Assembly: GCA_030041195.1 (NCBI GenBank)
Contig: JASHOI010000145.1
Coordinates: forward strand, 1-31,020
Length of the DNA stretch: 31,020 nucleotides
Reading direction: 5' to 3'
DNA from: Streptosporangiaceae bacterium
GTDB taxonomy: Bacteria > Actinomycetota > Actinomycetes > Streptosporangiales > Streptosporangiaceae
The translations under genes and the position numbers were made by a program. Numbering within the stretch: the first letter of the stretch is position 1; each line of letters opens with the position of its first letter. The notes beneath the pieces are model-generated. The model was not told the origin of the DNA. It did not search any database and was given only the letters and a program-made list of their open reading frames with translations. Positions 23,021 through 30,994 of this stretch are shown here, in pieces.

Positions 23021-24706
23021 TCAGTTCGCTGCCTTGCCGATCATCGCCAGCGATGGCTCGTTCAGGTAGGCGAACGACGCGGTGGCTCCGCCGAGGCCGT
23101 TCTTGAGGAACATGATCTCGTCGAACTGCAGCAATGTCTGGCTCCAGTAAGCGGGTTCGTAGATCGACTGGGCATTGGTCAGCATCCGGGCCTGCTGGAC
23201 GAGGTTCGATGTCGCGAGGGCGGCATTGATGTCGGCTGTGACCTTCGGGTTGCTGTAATTGGTGTAGTTGTAGGGATCGCCGGGTGTGTAGGTGAGCCCC
23301 ATCGGCTCGAGCGGGTTCGGTGCGACATTGAAGGTGACGCCCAGCAGCAGGTCTATGCCAGTCCGGTACTGCGCGCTCGTGCTGGCGTTGTCGTAGGCCA
23401 GTGGCTGGAGCGGCTTGATCTGCACGTTGAGCCCCGCCTCCTGAGCCCACCCCTGGATCAGGCCTGCGACCTCAGCCAGCGTCGCGTCGCCTGCGAGGGT
23501 CGCGAGCACGATCGGCTGCCCGTGATAGCCCGCCTTCCCTGCGAGAGTTTTGGCAGCGCTGATGGCTGCAGGAGTGCCCCACGACTGTTCCTGCCGCTCG
23601 AAGCCCGCGTAAGCAGCCGACCAGATCTGCTGCGCGGCAGCTGGCCAGCTGGCGTTCTTCCATGAGTCCGCGTTCATCTGCGTGTAGTTAGGGGTGGCCG
23701 CGCCGGAATAGGCCGCTGACGCCAGCTCCTGCCGGTTGATCGTCATCCACAGGGCCTTGCGGATGTCGACGCTAGCGAGCACTCCGGTTGGGCGGGCGAC
23801 GCTCAGCGTCAGGTAGAGCTGGGTGGGAGCGCCGAAGATCAGCTTGCCGCTGCGCGCGGTCCGCAGGCGCGGGATCACCGCGGGCGGGACCTCGTAGGCG
23901 CCGTCGAGCTGGCCGGAGATCAGGGCCTGAGCGATCGATGTGGAGTCGGTGTCGAACTGAATCTGGATTGTGTGGGCGTGGGCACGGTTGGCCGGGTTCC
24001 AGTAATGCGGATTGGCAGTCAGCGTCATCCCGGTGCCAGGGGTCCACGAGGTCAGCTCGTACGGGCCGCTGCACATGATCTTGCCGGCCGCGGTGCCGAG
24101 CTTGCTGCCCGCCCGTTCGGCGAAGCTCTTCTCCTGGACCATCCCCGAGAAGCTCGACATCTCAAACAAAAACAGGCTGTCGGGCCGCGTGAACTTCACG
24201 GTGACCTGGTACTGGCCGGTTGCGGTGATCGACTTGACGTTCGTGTACAGGAACGAAACCGCGGTCGACGGCGACGCGGAGTGCTCCAGGCTCCAGACCA
24301 CGTCGGCGGAGGTCAAAGGCGACCCGTCCCAGAACTCGACACCACGCCTGATGTTGAATATCAGAGTCAGCGGGTTGGGCTGGCTGTAGCTGGCCAGGTT
24401 GGGGCTGATCGAGTAGTTCGGGTTCAGCCGCAACAGAGGATCGCACAGATTCGCGGCGATAAGAGAGCTGCTGTAGTCCGCGGTGTTGGGCGGGTCGACC
24501 GTGTTCGGCTCGCCATAAGGCAGGTCCCAGGTCAGCGTGGATAGGTCACCGGAAGCCGCCCCGTAGGTACTCACCGTCGAGTCGTCGGACGTGGCAGCCG
24601 GTGCAGTGGAGGGGGAAGACGAGGAGCACGCGGCCGCCACAGCCGTGAGGGCCGCAGTGGCGGCGACGAGGGCCCAGGGTCGGCGCCTGGCTGGTTGACG
24701 GTTCAT
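23021..24706 (-). CDS. Peptide-binding lipoprotein of the ABC transporter (SBP family 5, DppA/OppA-like)
   Basis: A 561-residue exported protein. The start is the ATG at 24706 (MNRQPARRRPW), with GGGAG about 6 bases upstream; the open frame continues 63 codons further with no coding character. The basic, hydrophobic signal ends in a lipobox (AVAAAC), so Cys27 should be lipidated. A Ser/Thr-rich linker follows, then the family-5 segments YGEPNTVDPPNTADYSSSL, LCDPLLRLNPNYS, FNIRRGVEFWDGSPLTSADV and VKSITATGQYQVTVKF. It captures the substrate outside the membrane and passes it to the permeases. Family 5 binds peptides, nickel, sugars or opines; the adjacent amidase and S15 hydrolase favour a peptide or amide. 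Confidence 0.94.
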   Translation of the reverse strand: MNRQPARRRPWALVAATAALTAVAAACSSSSPSTAPAATSDDSTVSTYGAASGDLSTLTWDLPYGEPNTVDPPNTADYSSSLIAANLCDPLLRLNPNYSISPNLASYSQPNPLTLIFNIRRGVEFWDGSPLTSADVVWSLEHSASPSTAVSFLYTNVKSITATGQYQVTVKFTRPDSLFLFEMSSFSGMVQEKSFAERAGSKLGTAAGKIMCSGPYELTSWTPGTGMTLTANPHYWNPANRAHAHTIQIQFDTDSTSIAQALISGQLDGAYEVPPAVIPRLRTARSGKLIFGAPTQLYLTLSVARPTGVLASVDIRKALWMTINRQELASAAYSGAATPNYTQMNADSWKNASWPAAAQQIWSAAYAGFERQEQSWGTPAAISAAKTLAGKAGYHGQPIVLATLAGDATLAEVAGLIQGWAQEAGLNVQIKPLQPLAYDNASTSAQYRTGIDLLLGVTFNVAPNPLEPMGLTYTPGDPYNYTNYSNPKVTADINAALATSNLVQQARMLTNAQSIYEPAYWSQTLLQFDEIMFLKNGLGGATASFAYLNEPSLAMIGKAAN

Positions 24707-24752
24707 CGGAACTCCCGGCGAATAAGCAGGAACCGGATGACGATTCGCGAAT

Positions 24753-26234
24753 CTAAGGCTGGCCGCCCGGCGCGGGTCCTGGTGCGGTCCCGAGCAAAGG
24801 GCGGCGCGTGTGCCAGTCCGTGGCCGCCTCGTAGGCGGCCGCGACGGCAAGGACGGCAGTGTCAGCGCGTGGCGGGCCGATGATCTGCATCCCAACGGGC
24901 AGACCTTCGGCGGTAAAGCCGCAGCAAGTGCTCACCGCGGGCAGGCCCGCGTGGCTTGGCGGCTCGGTGAGCCGGTGGAAGTTGAGCCCAGGCCAGCGCG
25001 GGACCGTGCTCCCGTCGATCACCGATGGGCCACCCTCCGGGTTGTGCGGGAAGGCCGTGGTGGGGGTGGTGGGGGTAAGGACCACGTCGTGTTGCTCGAG
25101 CACTGCGGCGAATCCACGGGCGATGTGCGCCCGGGTTTGCTGCGCGGTTCGCAGGTACTCAGATGCCGGGATGTGCCGCCCGGCCTCGGCGAGCTCGAGG
25201 ATCATTGGGTGCAGTTGCTGTGGATCCCAGCCTGGCTGGGTCGCGAGATTGTCGACTCCGAGCGTGAATCCGGGCGCCCAGAAGTCGAGGAAGTACTGGA
25301 TGGGGTCCGGCAGGCTCACTTCGACTTGCTCGACCCGGGCTCCCAGCCTGCTTTCCAGCAGCAGGGCCGCCTCCTCGACCTGCGCGGTCACCGCCCGCGC
25401 CACGGGACCCCAGCCAAGATCGGGAGAGTAGCCCACCCGCAGGCCGCGTACCGTCGGCTCGGTTAGCGCGCCTTCGACCTCACCTGGCTGCAGCGGCGGC
25501 AACCCGAGTGGCTCGCGCGGATCCGGCCCAGCCGTCACCGACAGTAGCAGCGCCGCGTCGGCCACCGTCCTAGTCAGCGGCCCAACGGTGCTCACCGTGT
25601 CGAACGGCTCGTCGTCACCGCCGCGCGGGATGCGACCGGGGGAGGCCTTGAGCCCGACCACGCCGCAGCACGATGCGGGGACCCTGATCGAGCCGCCGCC
25701 ATCACTGCCCCACGCCAGCGGCGCTACACCGGCGGCGCAGGAGGCGGCAGCTCCGCCACTGGAGCCTCCTGCAGTCGTGGCGGGATTCCACGGGTTGCCT
25801 GTGATCCCGGTCAGCCGGCTCTCCGTGACGCCGAGCATGCCGAACTCCGGGGTAGTGGTCTTCCCGATCAAGATCGCGCCGGCTGCTTTCATCCGGGCCC
25901 AGGCAGCTGAATCCTCCGCCGGAACGTGATCGGCGAACGCGACACTGCCATAGGTTGTGCGGACACCGGCTGTGTTGGTGAGGTCCTTCACAGTCACCGG
26001 GATGCCGTGCAGCGGGGGAAGCTCACCGGTGTCGCCGATGAGCTCCTCCTGCGCCCGCCGGGCGGCGTCCCGGGCCTGCTCCGCGAGCACGGTTACGAAG
26101 GCATTGATGTCCGGGTTGACACGCTCCAGCCGGTCCAGCACCGCGTCCACAACCTCGACAGGCGAAACTTCCTTACGGCGGTACATCCCGGCAAGGTCGG
26201 TGGCCGGGATCCAGCACAGCCGGCTGTCACCCAT
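24753..26234 (-). CDS. Amidase-signature-family hydrolase
   Basis: A 493-residue protein. The ATG at 26234 overlaps the upstream stop by 8 bases. The Ser-cisSer-Lys triad is complete: Lys83 (IPVTVKDLTNTAG), Ser158 (TTAGGSSGGAAAS) and Ser182 (WGSDGGGSIRVPA), with the expected 24-residue spacing between the serines. The ending PAVSTCCGFTAEGLPVGMQIIGPPRAD is typical of amidases. It hydrolyses a carboxamide to acid plus ammonia or amine; the substrate is not known. It is not GatA, because gatB and gatC are absent and the C-terminus differs. It is separated by 46 bp from the binding-lipoprotein gene and belongs to the same operon. Confidence 0.94.
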   Translation of the reverse strand: MGDSRLCWIPATDLAGMYRRKEVSPVEVVDAVLDRLERVNPDINAFVTVLAEQARDAARRAQEELIGDTGELPPLHGIPVTVKDLTNTAGVRTTYGSVAFADHVPAEDSAAWARMKAAGAILIGKTTTPEFGMLGVTESRLTGITGNPWNPATTAGGSSGGAAASCAAGVAPLAWGSDGGGSIRVPASCCGVVGLKASPGRIPRGGDDEPFDTVSTVGPLTRTVADAALLLSVTAGPDPREPLGLPPLQPGEVEGALTEPTVRGLRVGYSPDLGWGPVARAVTAQVEEAALLLESRLGARVEQVEVSLPDPIQYFLDFWAPGFTLGVDNLATQPGWDPQQLHPMILELAEAGRHIPASEYLRTAQQTRAHIARGFAAVLEQHDVVLTPTTPTTAFPHNPEGGPSVIDGSTVPRWPGLNFHRLTEPPSHAGLPAVSTCCGFTAEGLPVGMQIIGPPRADTAVLAVAAAYEAATDWHTRRPLLGTAPGPAPGGQP

Positions 26235-26823
26235 CGCCGGCCTCCGTCACAGCGCCGTGCGCGGGCCGAGGCACCCCGGGGCGGCAGGCGTGATCGGCCA
26301 CGGCCGTCGCGGCCGTCTGTGCTGGTCCGGTCCCGGCAGCGGGTGATTCCGGCGGCAGCCAGAAGGTCCACCAGTCTGCGACCATGCCGGGCCGGTCGCG
26401 TCCCTCGACGTCGACAGCGCACTGGCACAGGATCAGGAACCCGCTCGTGTCGGGTTTGACCGCAGCGATCGTCGCCCTGACCCGGATCTTCTGACCCGCG
26501 CAGACTGGGCTGACAAACCGGACCCGGTCAAGGCCGTAGTTCCAGGCGACACACGGGCCGTCTGAAACACGAAGCAGCGGATTGATCAGGTGATCGAGCA
26601 GCGCGAGGAGGTGAAAACCCTCCACCAGGTCTTCGGGATACCCGCCCGAATCGAGCGGATATGAGTTCTGGTCGGAGTAAACCGCCTGATCGAACAGTGG
26701 CAGCTTGCCCGCGTCAACGGTGAGCCAGCCGCCGAGGATGGACCGGCCGGCCAGGGAAGGCAGGTCGGCGAACGGGACACACAGGTCCCGGATTTCGGGA
26801 TCAAGCCCGGCACGGCCTGTCAT
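26227..26823 (-). CDS. MaoC-like hot-dog-fold protein
   Basis: A 198-residue protein from the ATG at 26823, first gene of the operon. The middle part (about 30-150) resembles MaoC/NodN-like hydratases: YSDQNSYPLD, EGFHLLALLDHLINPLL, YGLDRVRFVSPVCAGQKIRVRATI, and the strand FLILCQCAVDVEGRDRPGMVAD. In true hydratases the motif D-x-N-P-x-H supplies catalytic Asp and His; here the matching segment is D51-Q-N-S-Y-P, so the His is missing. The last 45 residues are Ala/Pro-rich and disordered. It may bind or hydrate an acyl-CoA, or be a non-catalytic relative. The amidase gene overlaps it by 8 bases. Confidence 0.8.
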   Translation of the reverse strand: MTGRAGLDPEIRDLCVPFADLPSLAGRSILGGWLTVDAGKLPLFDQAVYSDQNSYPLDSGGYPEDLVEGFHLLALLDHLINPLLRVSDGPCVAWNYGLDRVRFVSPVCAGQKIRVRATIAAVKPDTSGFLILCQCAVDVEGRDRPGMVADWWTFWLPPESPAAGTGPAQTAATAVADHACRPGVPRPAHGAVTEAGDG

Positions 26824-27302
26824 CTCCCGCTCACCCCAGTGCCAGCACAGCAGCTGAGGTCAGTGTGACCGCAATGCTGTTCCGGTCCAGGCGCGGCGGC
26901 CACGCCGGGGATGGCCTGGTTTGCCGTGGCTCGCTGGTGTGCCCAAGGCCTCCAGCATCGCGATCGGCTGAGGCCTGAGGAGGGCGGTGATGGCTTGCCG
27001 TGCTGCTCATCCGACTACCAGCTCCCAACGCGCCGCGTTATGTAGCGGTCAATGTATAACCGACGCTACATTTAGGCAAGAGCTTGTCGCGAGGTTGCAT
27101 CCGCTGGCTCGCGCACAGCCGCTGGGCGAGTGTCCGGCCGCGTGCTTCGGAACGTCAGGGCAGGCGCGCGAGGACCATGCCAGGTGTTCGCCGTGGCGAA
27201 GCGAGCACCGGCCTGGTCCGCGTCGACGACTGAGCCGTGCACGTCGCTTGGGCGCCGCCCGCCGGCTGGCCTGGCACGGCCCCGGGATCGTCAGGACCGC
27301 CT
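26824..27302. promoter_or_regulatory. 479-bp intergenic region holding the operon's control region
   Basis: Lies between the TetR stop and the MaoC-like start, both genes reading leftward. It contains the palindrome and promoter-like motif listed separately at 27040-27071, about 217 bases upstream of the operon's first start. Open frames here show no family signature and I call none. AGGCCT occurs twice near 26945-26976. The region is less GC-rich around the motif. Confidence 0.5.
27040..27071 (-). promoter_or_regulatory. Candidate operator/promoter of the MaoC-amidase-transport operon
   Basis: Inverted repeat ATGTAGCG (27040-27047) and CGCTACAT (27064-27071) around a 16-base AT-rich centre. 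Read on the minus strand (27070 to 27050) it gives TGTAGC-N6-TATACATTG. The same pattern with identical spacing recurs at 29770-29750 upstream of the CoA ligase. TATACATT could be a -10 element and the TGTAGC arms a TetR-type operator. The TetR gene lies between the two sites. Confidence 0.6.
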
Positions 27303-27893
27303 TTACGGCACGGCGGACAGCCGTTCGATCATCGGAACCAGAGCGTCGATAAACGCGACCTGCTTCTCCGGCGTCCAGTACTTGGGATGCTCTACAGAGG
27401 AAAGCACGACGCCGTTTTGCACGACCCGGAGCAGGTCGACGTAGAACTGCCGCTCACTTTCCGGCACCAGGGGCGCTACATACCGTTCGATAAGATTGCG
27501 GATTGTCCATTCCCAGGTGTCGAAGAATTCCTGGACATTGAAATGTGCATCCGATTCGGCCGACAGCAAGACACGGCCGCGCTCGAGCTGCAAGGTCTCG
27601 GCCGTGGTGGGAAGAAGCCACATGAGAAAGGAGCGCAGCCTTTCGGCGGGGGTCAGCTGAGTGTCTTGGAAGGACGCAAGGTCGGTTGAGCTGTCTTCGA
27701 TCACCTGGCTAGTCACTGCATCCAGAAGCGCCCGCCGGTTCGGGAAGAAATGCGTCACCAGGGTGATCGAGCCGCCCAACTCGTCGGCGAGCGCTCGCAA
27801 GGTAAGGCCCCGCGGACCGCTCTTCGCCAGGAGCCGGATGGCTGCGCGCGCGATATCACGCCGTCGCTCGTCATGGTCAACGCTGCGAGGCAA
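27303..27893 (-). CDS. TetR/AcrR-family transcriptional regulator
   Basis: A 196-residue protein. The start is a TTG at 27893 (MPRSVDHDERRRD), well supported by GGGGGAG about 6 bases upstream. The N-terminal TetR DNA-binding domain is clear: DIARAAIRLLAKSGPRGLTLRALADELGGSITLVTHFFPNRRALLDAV, with the recognition helix at about 41-50. The rest (about 65-196) is a helical ligand-binding domain of the TetR_C type. It lies between two copies of a shared upstream motif, so it probably represses the transport/hydrolase operon and the CoA ligase, with an acyl or acyl-CoA compound as a plausible inducer. No copy of the motif is seen right upstream of its own start. Confidence 0.92.
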   Translation of the reverse strand: MPRSVDHDERRRDIARAAIRLLAKSGPRGLTLRALADELGGSITLVTHFFPNRRALLDAVTSQVIEDSSTDLASFQDTQLTPAERLRSFLMWLLPTTAETLQLERGRVLLSAESDAHFNVQEFFDTWEWTIRNLIERYVAPLVPESERQFYVDLLRVVQNGVVLSSVEHPKYWTPEKQVAFIDALVPMIERLSAVP

Positions 27894-27983
27894 CGTATCT
27901 CCCCCTTTTACGTCCGATCACATCCGCGGCATGCCCATGATGGTGGCCGTGGCACCGGGGATCATCGCCGCCTGGGTATCCGG

Positions 27984-29582
27984 TCACCGTGGTGCTCGAG
28001 CCTTTCGCGCATCGACGACGCCGTCCGGGAAGGGCGGCTCGTTACGCAGCTGTGACTTGGCGATCTTTCCATTGCCGGTATGCGGAAGTTCGGCGCGGAA
28101 TTCGATGTATCTGGGCACCTTGAACGGTGCTAGGCGCGCGCTGGCCCAGTCCACTATGTCCAGCGCGCTGACGTGGACGCCAGCGTGCAGCACCACGATC
28201 GCCTTGGCTTCCTCGTCGCGGTCGTGGTCAGGGACGGGAACGACGGCGACGTCCATCACTTCGGGCATGGCCAGGATCTGCTGTTCGACTTCAACCGCCG
28301 CGATGTTCTCGCCGCTGCGCCGGATGATGTCCCGAGTACGCCCGACAAAGAAGTGCAGCCCCTCGGCGTCCTTGCGGACAATATCGCCGGTGCGGAACCA
28401 CCCACCGGGCAGAAGGAGCTCGGCATTGGCATCGGGTCGGTTCCAGTATCCGAGCATCATGCCCCGGCCACGGATGAGCATCTCGCCGGCAATACCGGGC
28501 GGCAGTTCGGTGAGCCCGGCATCGACGATCTTGGTGTCGCGGGTAGGCCAGCACAGCCCCATGGACCCCGAACCCACGAGGTCGTCACGGTCCCACGGCA
28601 CGAAAGTGCCCGCACCGGCCTCGGTACTCGCGTACCAGTCGCGCGCTTTCAGGCCAAACCGCTCCTCCAGCGGCCGGTGCAGCGCAGGGGGCACAGCCGC
28701 CATCGGGGCGTGTTTCAGCTTGAGCAGATGATCGGTGTCCGATGGCGGGTAGTCGAGCATGCCTTCGTCGATCCACGCGAAGTCGACGTCGTTGTCCAGT
28801 AGCCAAGGCATGAACTTGCTCCGGCTAAGTCCGGGCGTGATGTGCAGCTGCCCACCCGCGGCGAGAGCGATCATAAAGTAGGCCTGGTTCTGCATGTAGT
28901 AGAAGGGATGGTCGGCGAGCAGGTGCTGGGGATCGAAAAACAGCGCCGCGGAGTAGGTGCCCATCTCGAGCCAGTACTCATGGCTCAGCATGCAGCCTTT
29001 GGGCAGGCCGGTGCTGCCCGAGGTGAACTGAATGCCGACCAAGTCCTGCCGGTCGGCCTCGTGGCGGCGCGGCTCACCCGGCGCCAACAGCAGGTCGGAG
29101 AACTGGCGTGCGCCGGGCACAACACCTCCGGCGACGATCACGTGCGAGCCGGGGACCGGTGGAAACGTCGCCGTCTCATGCTGGGAGAGTAGTTCATGGG
29201 TGGTGATCAGCCAGCTCGCCCCGGTATCGCTGAGAACGAACTCAATCTCGCGTTGCGTGTACTTGGGGTTCAGCGGGACCGCAACCGCGCCCGCATCGAT
29301 CACGGAGAGCCAGGCCAGCGGGAAATCCAGCTGATTAGGGATCATGATTCCGACCCGGTCACCCGAGCGGAGCCCGAGCGACACCAGCCCGGTCCGCAGT
29401 CGGGCCACCGACTCAGCGAGCTCCCGGTAGGTGAGCACGTCCGGAGAGTGGACGAAAGACAGCGCAACCTTGTTCGGCCACCTGGCTGCCGCCCATTCCA
29501 GCGCCTGCGGGATAGTCATCTTCAGCAGCGCCTGGTGGTGCTGACCGAGATCAATGTCCAACTTCTGCGTCACTGCACCCAT
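27984..29582 (-). CDS. Acyl-CoA ligase (AMP-binding, CaiC/long-chain-fatty-acid-CoA-ligase-like)
   Basis: About 532 residues from the ATG at 29582 (MGAVTQKLDIDLG). The frame is open to an ATG at 29738, but the extra 52 residues are Arg/Ser-rich and start within 12 bases of the putative promoter motif; a GTG at 29573 is also possible. ANL-superfamily motifs are present: P-loop FTSGSTGLPKG (186-196), YASTEAGAG (317-325), RTGDIVRK (397-404), the hinge GRTRDIIRRSGENI, and the C-terminal catalytic lysine in NGKIAK (506). It activates a carboxylic acid via an acyl-AMP to acyl-CoA; the CaiC-like character suggests a short or polar acid. It ends 90 bp upstream of the TetR gene. Confidence 0.92.
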   Translation of the reverse strand: MGAVTQKLDIDLGQHHQALLKMTIPQALEWAAARWPNKVALSFVHSPDVLTYRELAESVARLRTGLVSLGLRSGDRVGIMIPNQLDFPLAWLSVIDAGAVAVPLNPKYTQREIEFVLSDTGASWLITTHELLSQHETATFPPVPGSHVIVAGGVVPGARQFSDLLLAPGEPRRHEADRQDLVGIQFTSGSTGLPKGCMLSHEYWLEMGTYSAALFFDPQHLLADHPFYYMQNQAYFMIALAAGGQLHITPGLSRSKFMPWLLDNDVDFAWIDEGMLDYPPSDTDHLLKLKHAPMAAVPPALHRPLEERFGLKARDWYASTEAGAGTFVPWDRDDLVGSGSMGLCWPTRDTKIVDAGLTELPPGIAGEMLIRGRGMMLGYWNRPDANAELLLPGGWFRTGDIVRKDAEGLHFFVGRTRDIIRRSGENIAAVEVEQQILAMPEVMDVAVVPVPDHDRDEEAKAIVVLHAGVHVSALDIVDWASARLAPFKVPRYIEFRAELPHTGNGKIAKSQLRNEPPFPDGVVDARKARAPR

Positions 29583-29749
29583 CCCGGCCACGGCAGGCGA
29601 CGAAGCTGACTGGCCATCCAGGGGGGGCCCGGGACGTGACCGCTCGAGAGATCTGGTGAGGTCATGGCGCTCCGATCGCTCTCCTAGAGATCGCCCATGG
29701 GTCTTGCGCCGTCCCGCGCCCTGCGGCTCGTTAGGCATAGTGTGACAAG

Positions 29750-29770
29750 CAATGTATATCGACTGCTACA
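29750..29770 (-). promoter_or_regulatory. Second copy of the candidate TetR-regulon motif, upstream of the CoA ligase
   Basis: On the minus strand this reads TGTAGC-N6-TATACATTG, identical at all 15 defined positions to the site at 27050-27070. The distal arm is weaker here (TGTGAC instead of TGTAGC at 29741-29746), so the palindrome is imperfect. It lies 12 bases above the furthest possible ligase start and about 168 above the preferred one. The rest of the 29739-29973 gap shows no gene. Confidence 0.55.
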
Positions 29771-29927
29771 CATCGCGCCAGAGGGCGGCCAACAAGCGAG
29801 TTGACTCGTTCATGACCTTCGGGCCCTCTGGCCTCGTCACAGCCATCCGTCAACCCACGGCCTCCGCCCAGCACCGGACCCCTGGCCAGATCATGTGCGA
29901 GTGTGCTAAACGCATGAGCCAAGTGTG

Positions 29928-29953
29928 CTGTGCCCCGTCCGGTGTGGGCACAG
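29928..29953 (-). terminator. Hairpin after the nucleotidyltransferase gene
   Basis: An 8-bp perfect stem, CTGTGCCC (29928-29935) and GGGCACAG (29946-29953), with a 10-base loop. It begins about 20 bases past the nucleotidyltransferase stop in the direction of transcription, which fits a terminator isolating the gene pair from the ligase. Confidence 0.55.
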
Positions 29954-29973
29954 GGCGGGGTCGGCTGGGGCGC

Positions 29974-30501
29974 TCACCCGAAGAGTTCTCGAAGCACTGC
30001 GGCGGACCGCTCGGGCAGCGGTTCGTCCGGGTAGAAGTCTGCGCAGATCTGCAGGGCTTCTGCGGCTGATTGCACGCCGATGATGTCGGCAAGCACGCGC
30101 AGGTCGTCGATGTCGCGTGTGCGGGCGGCGAGTGCTTTCATTGCGAAGATGTGGGCTGGCGATGCTGCCGACACGCGCAGCCCGGGATGGTCGAACACCC
30201 GGCGCTTGCCCGGGTCGTCCTTTCCGGAGATGTAGATGCTTGCCTGCTCGTTCAGCCACCAGTAGGGCAGTCCGAGGTCGTCCGCGACGCGCCGAGCCTC
30301 CTCGATCACCACCCCGTGGGGAACGAACGTTGCGTCGATGTCGCGGGTCACGCGGGTCGCGTCGTAGGCCAGGGCCATAGCGGCTCCGCCGACCACGAAG
30401 ACGTCCGCGACGACACCCCTGCGGGCCAGGCGCTCGCCCAGAGCAGTGAAGGCGCGTTCCATCTCGGCGCGGCCGAACAGGACATCACCAGCGTCGGTCA
30501 C
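29974..30501 (-). CDS. Nucleotidyltransferase-fold protein (AbiEii / DUF6036-like)
   Basis: A 175-residue protein from the GTG at 30501, which overlaps the upstream stop as GTGA. Features of the minimal nucleotidyltransferase fold are VFVVGGAAMALAY (35-46), with the GG turn, and TRDIDATFVP (52-61), carrying Asp54 and Asp56 as metal ligands. SPAHIFAMKALAARTRDIDDLRVLA (114-138) resembles the conserved Lys helix of AbiEii-type toxins. Such proteins often act as toxins that modify tRNA ends or other targets, paired with a small antitoxin. The open frame extends upstream through the partner gene but only as an overlap. The coupled partner is the 127-residue protein just upstream. Confidence 0.8.
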   Translation of the reverse strand: MTDAGDVLFGRAEMERAFTALGERLARRGVVADVFVVGGAAMALAYDATRVTRDIDATFVPHGVVIEEARRVADDLGLPYWWLNEQASIYISGKDDPGKRRVFDHPGLRVSAASPAHIFAMKALAARTRDIDDLRVLADIIGVQSAAEALQICADFYPDEPLPERSAAVLRELFG

Positions 30502-30881
30502 GCGGCGTCCAGGTCCTGAGCCGACAGGTAGACGCCATGCTTGCGGAACGCTGCCGGAGCCCAGACCAGCGCTTCGGCCCGCTGCACTTGCAGTTCCGCC
30601 GGAAACCACGGCCGCCGCAAGACCCGCGACTCGGCCCACGGCGGGGGAGCGAGATCAAGCCGCGCCGCGAGATGCTCAGCCAGCGCTGCCAGCAGGGCAT
30701 CCCACCGCTCGTCACCGACGGGTGCCGGCTCCTCGTGCAGCAGCAAGGGCTGAGTGTCGGCTTGCTCCCACCGGTACTCCTCGAGGAACTCCCATACGAG
30801 CTTCCACCGCATCTTGGCGTCGGCTGTCCGCGCCAGGCGGCCGCCCAGTTCGGCCAGGGTCATGGGGTGATAGCCCGTCAC
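30498..30881 (-). CDS. Small protein coupled to the nucleotidyltransferase; candidate antitoxin or partner
   Basis: A 127-residue protein with a GTG start at 30881 (AAGGG about 7 bases upstream); an ATG at 30863 is the alternative. No named domain is recognised. It is rich in Trp, Arg and Glu: MRWKLVWEFLEEYRWEQ, GDERWDALLAALAEHLAARLDLAPPPWA, then VLRRPWFPAELQVQRAEALVWAPAAFRKHGVYL. It is probably alpha-helical and soluble, without a membrane segment or an obvious helix-turn-helix. Its stop overlaps the nucleotidyltransferase start by 4 bases, so the two are translated together. The order (small protein first) fits an antitoxin-toxin operon. Confidence 0.7.
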   Translation of the reverse strand: MTGYHPMTLAELGGRLARTADAKMRWKLVWEFLEEYRWEQADTQPLLLHEEPAPVGDERWDALLAALAEHLAARLDLAPPPWAESRVLRRPWFPAELQVQRAEALVWAPAAFRKHGVYLSAQDLDAA

Positions 30882-30994
30882 GGTAAGCCCTTCGCTGCAT
30901 GTCCGTGCCGTGCACGAGCATACGGTGCTGACCCGTCGTCACCCAGGACTGCGGTGTTGGGGGGCCGGTTCCTGCTGCTTTCCAAGATCAAAGT

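Noticed and set aside
26987..27352. Plus-strand 121-residue frame in the gap upstream of the transport operon
   Set aside because: No family signature, and it runs over the palindromic motif and into the TetR gene; more likely non-coding.
29731..29922. Minus-strand 63-residue frame upstream of the CoA ligase
   Set aside because: It spans the candidate promoter motif and shows no recognisable sequence.
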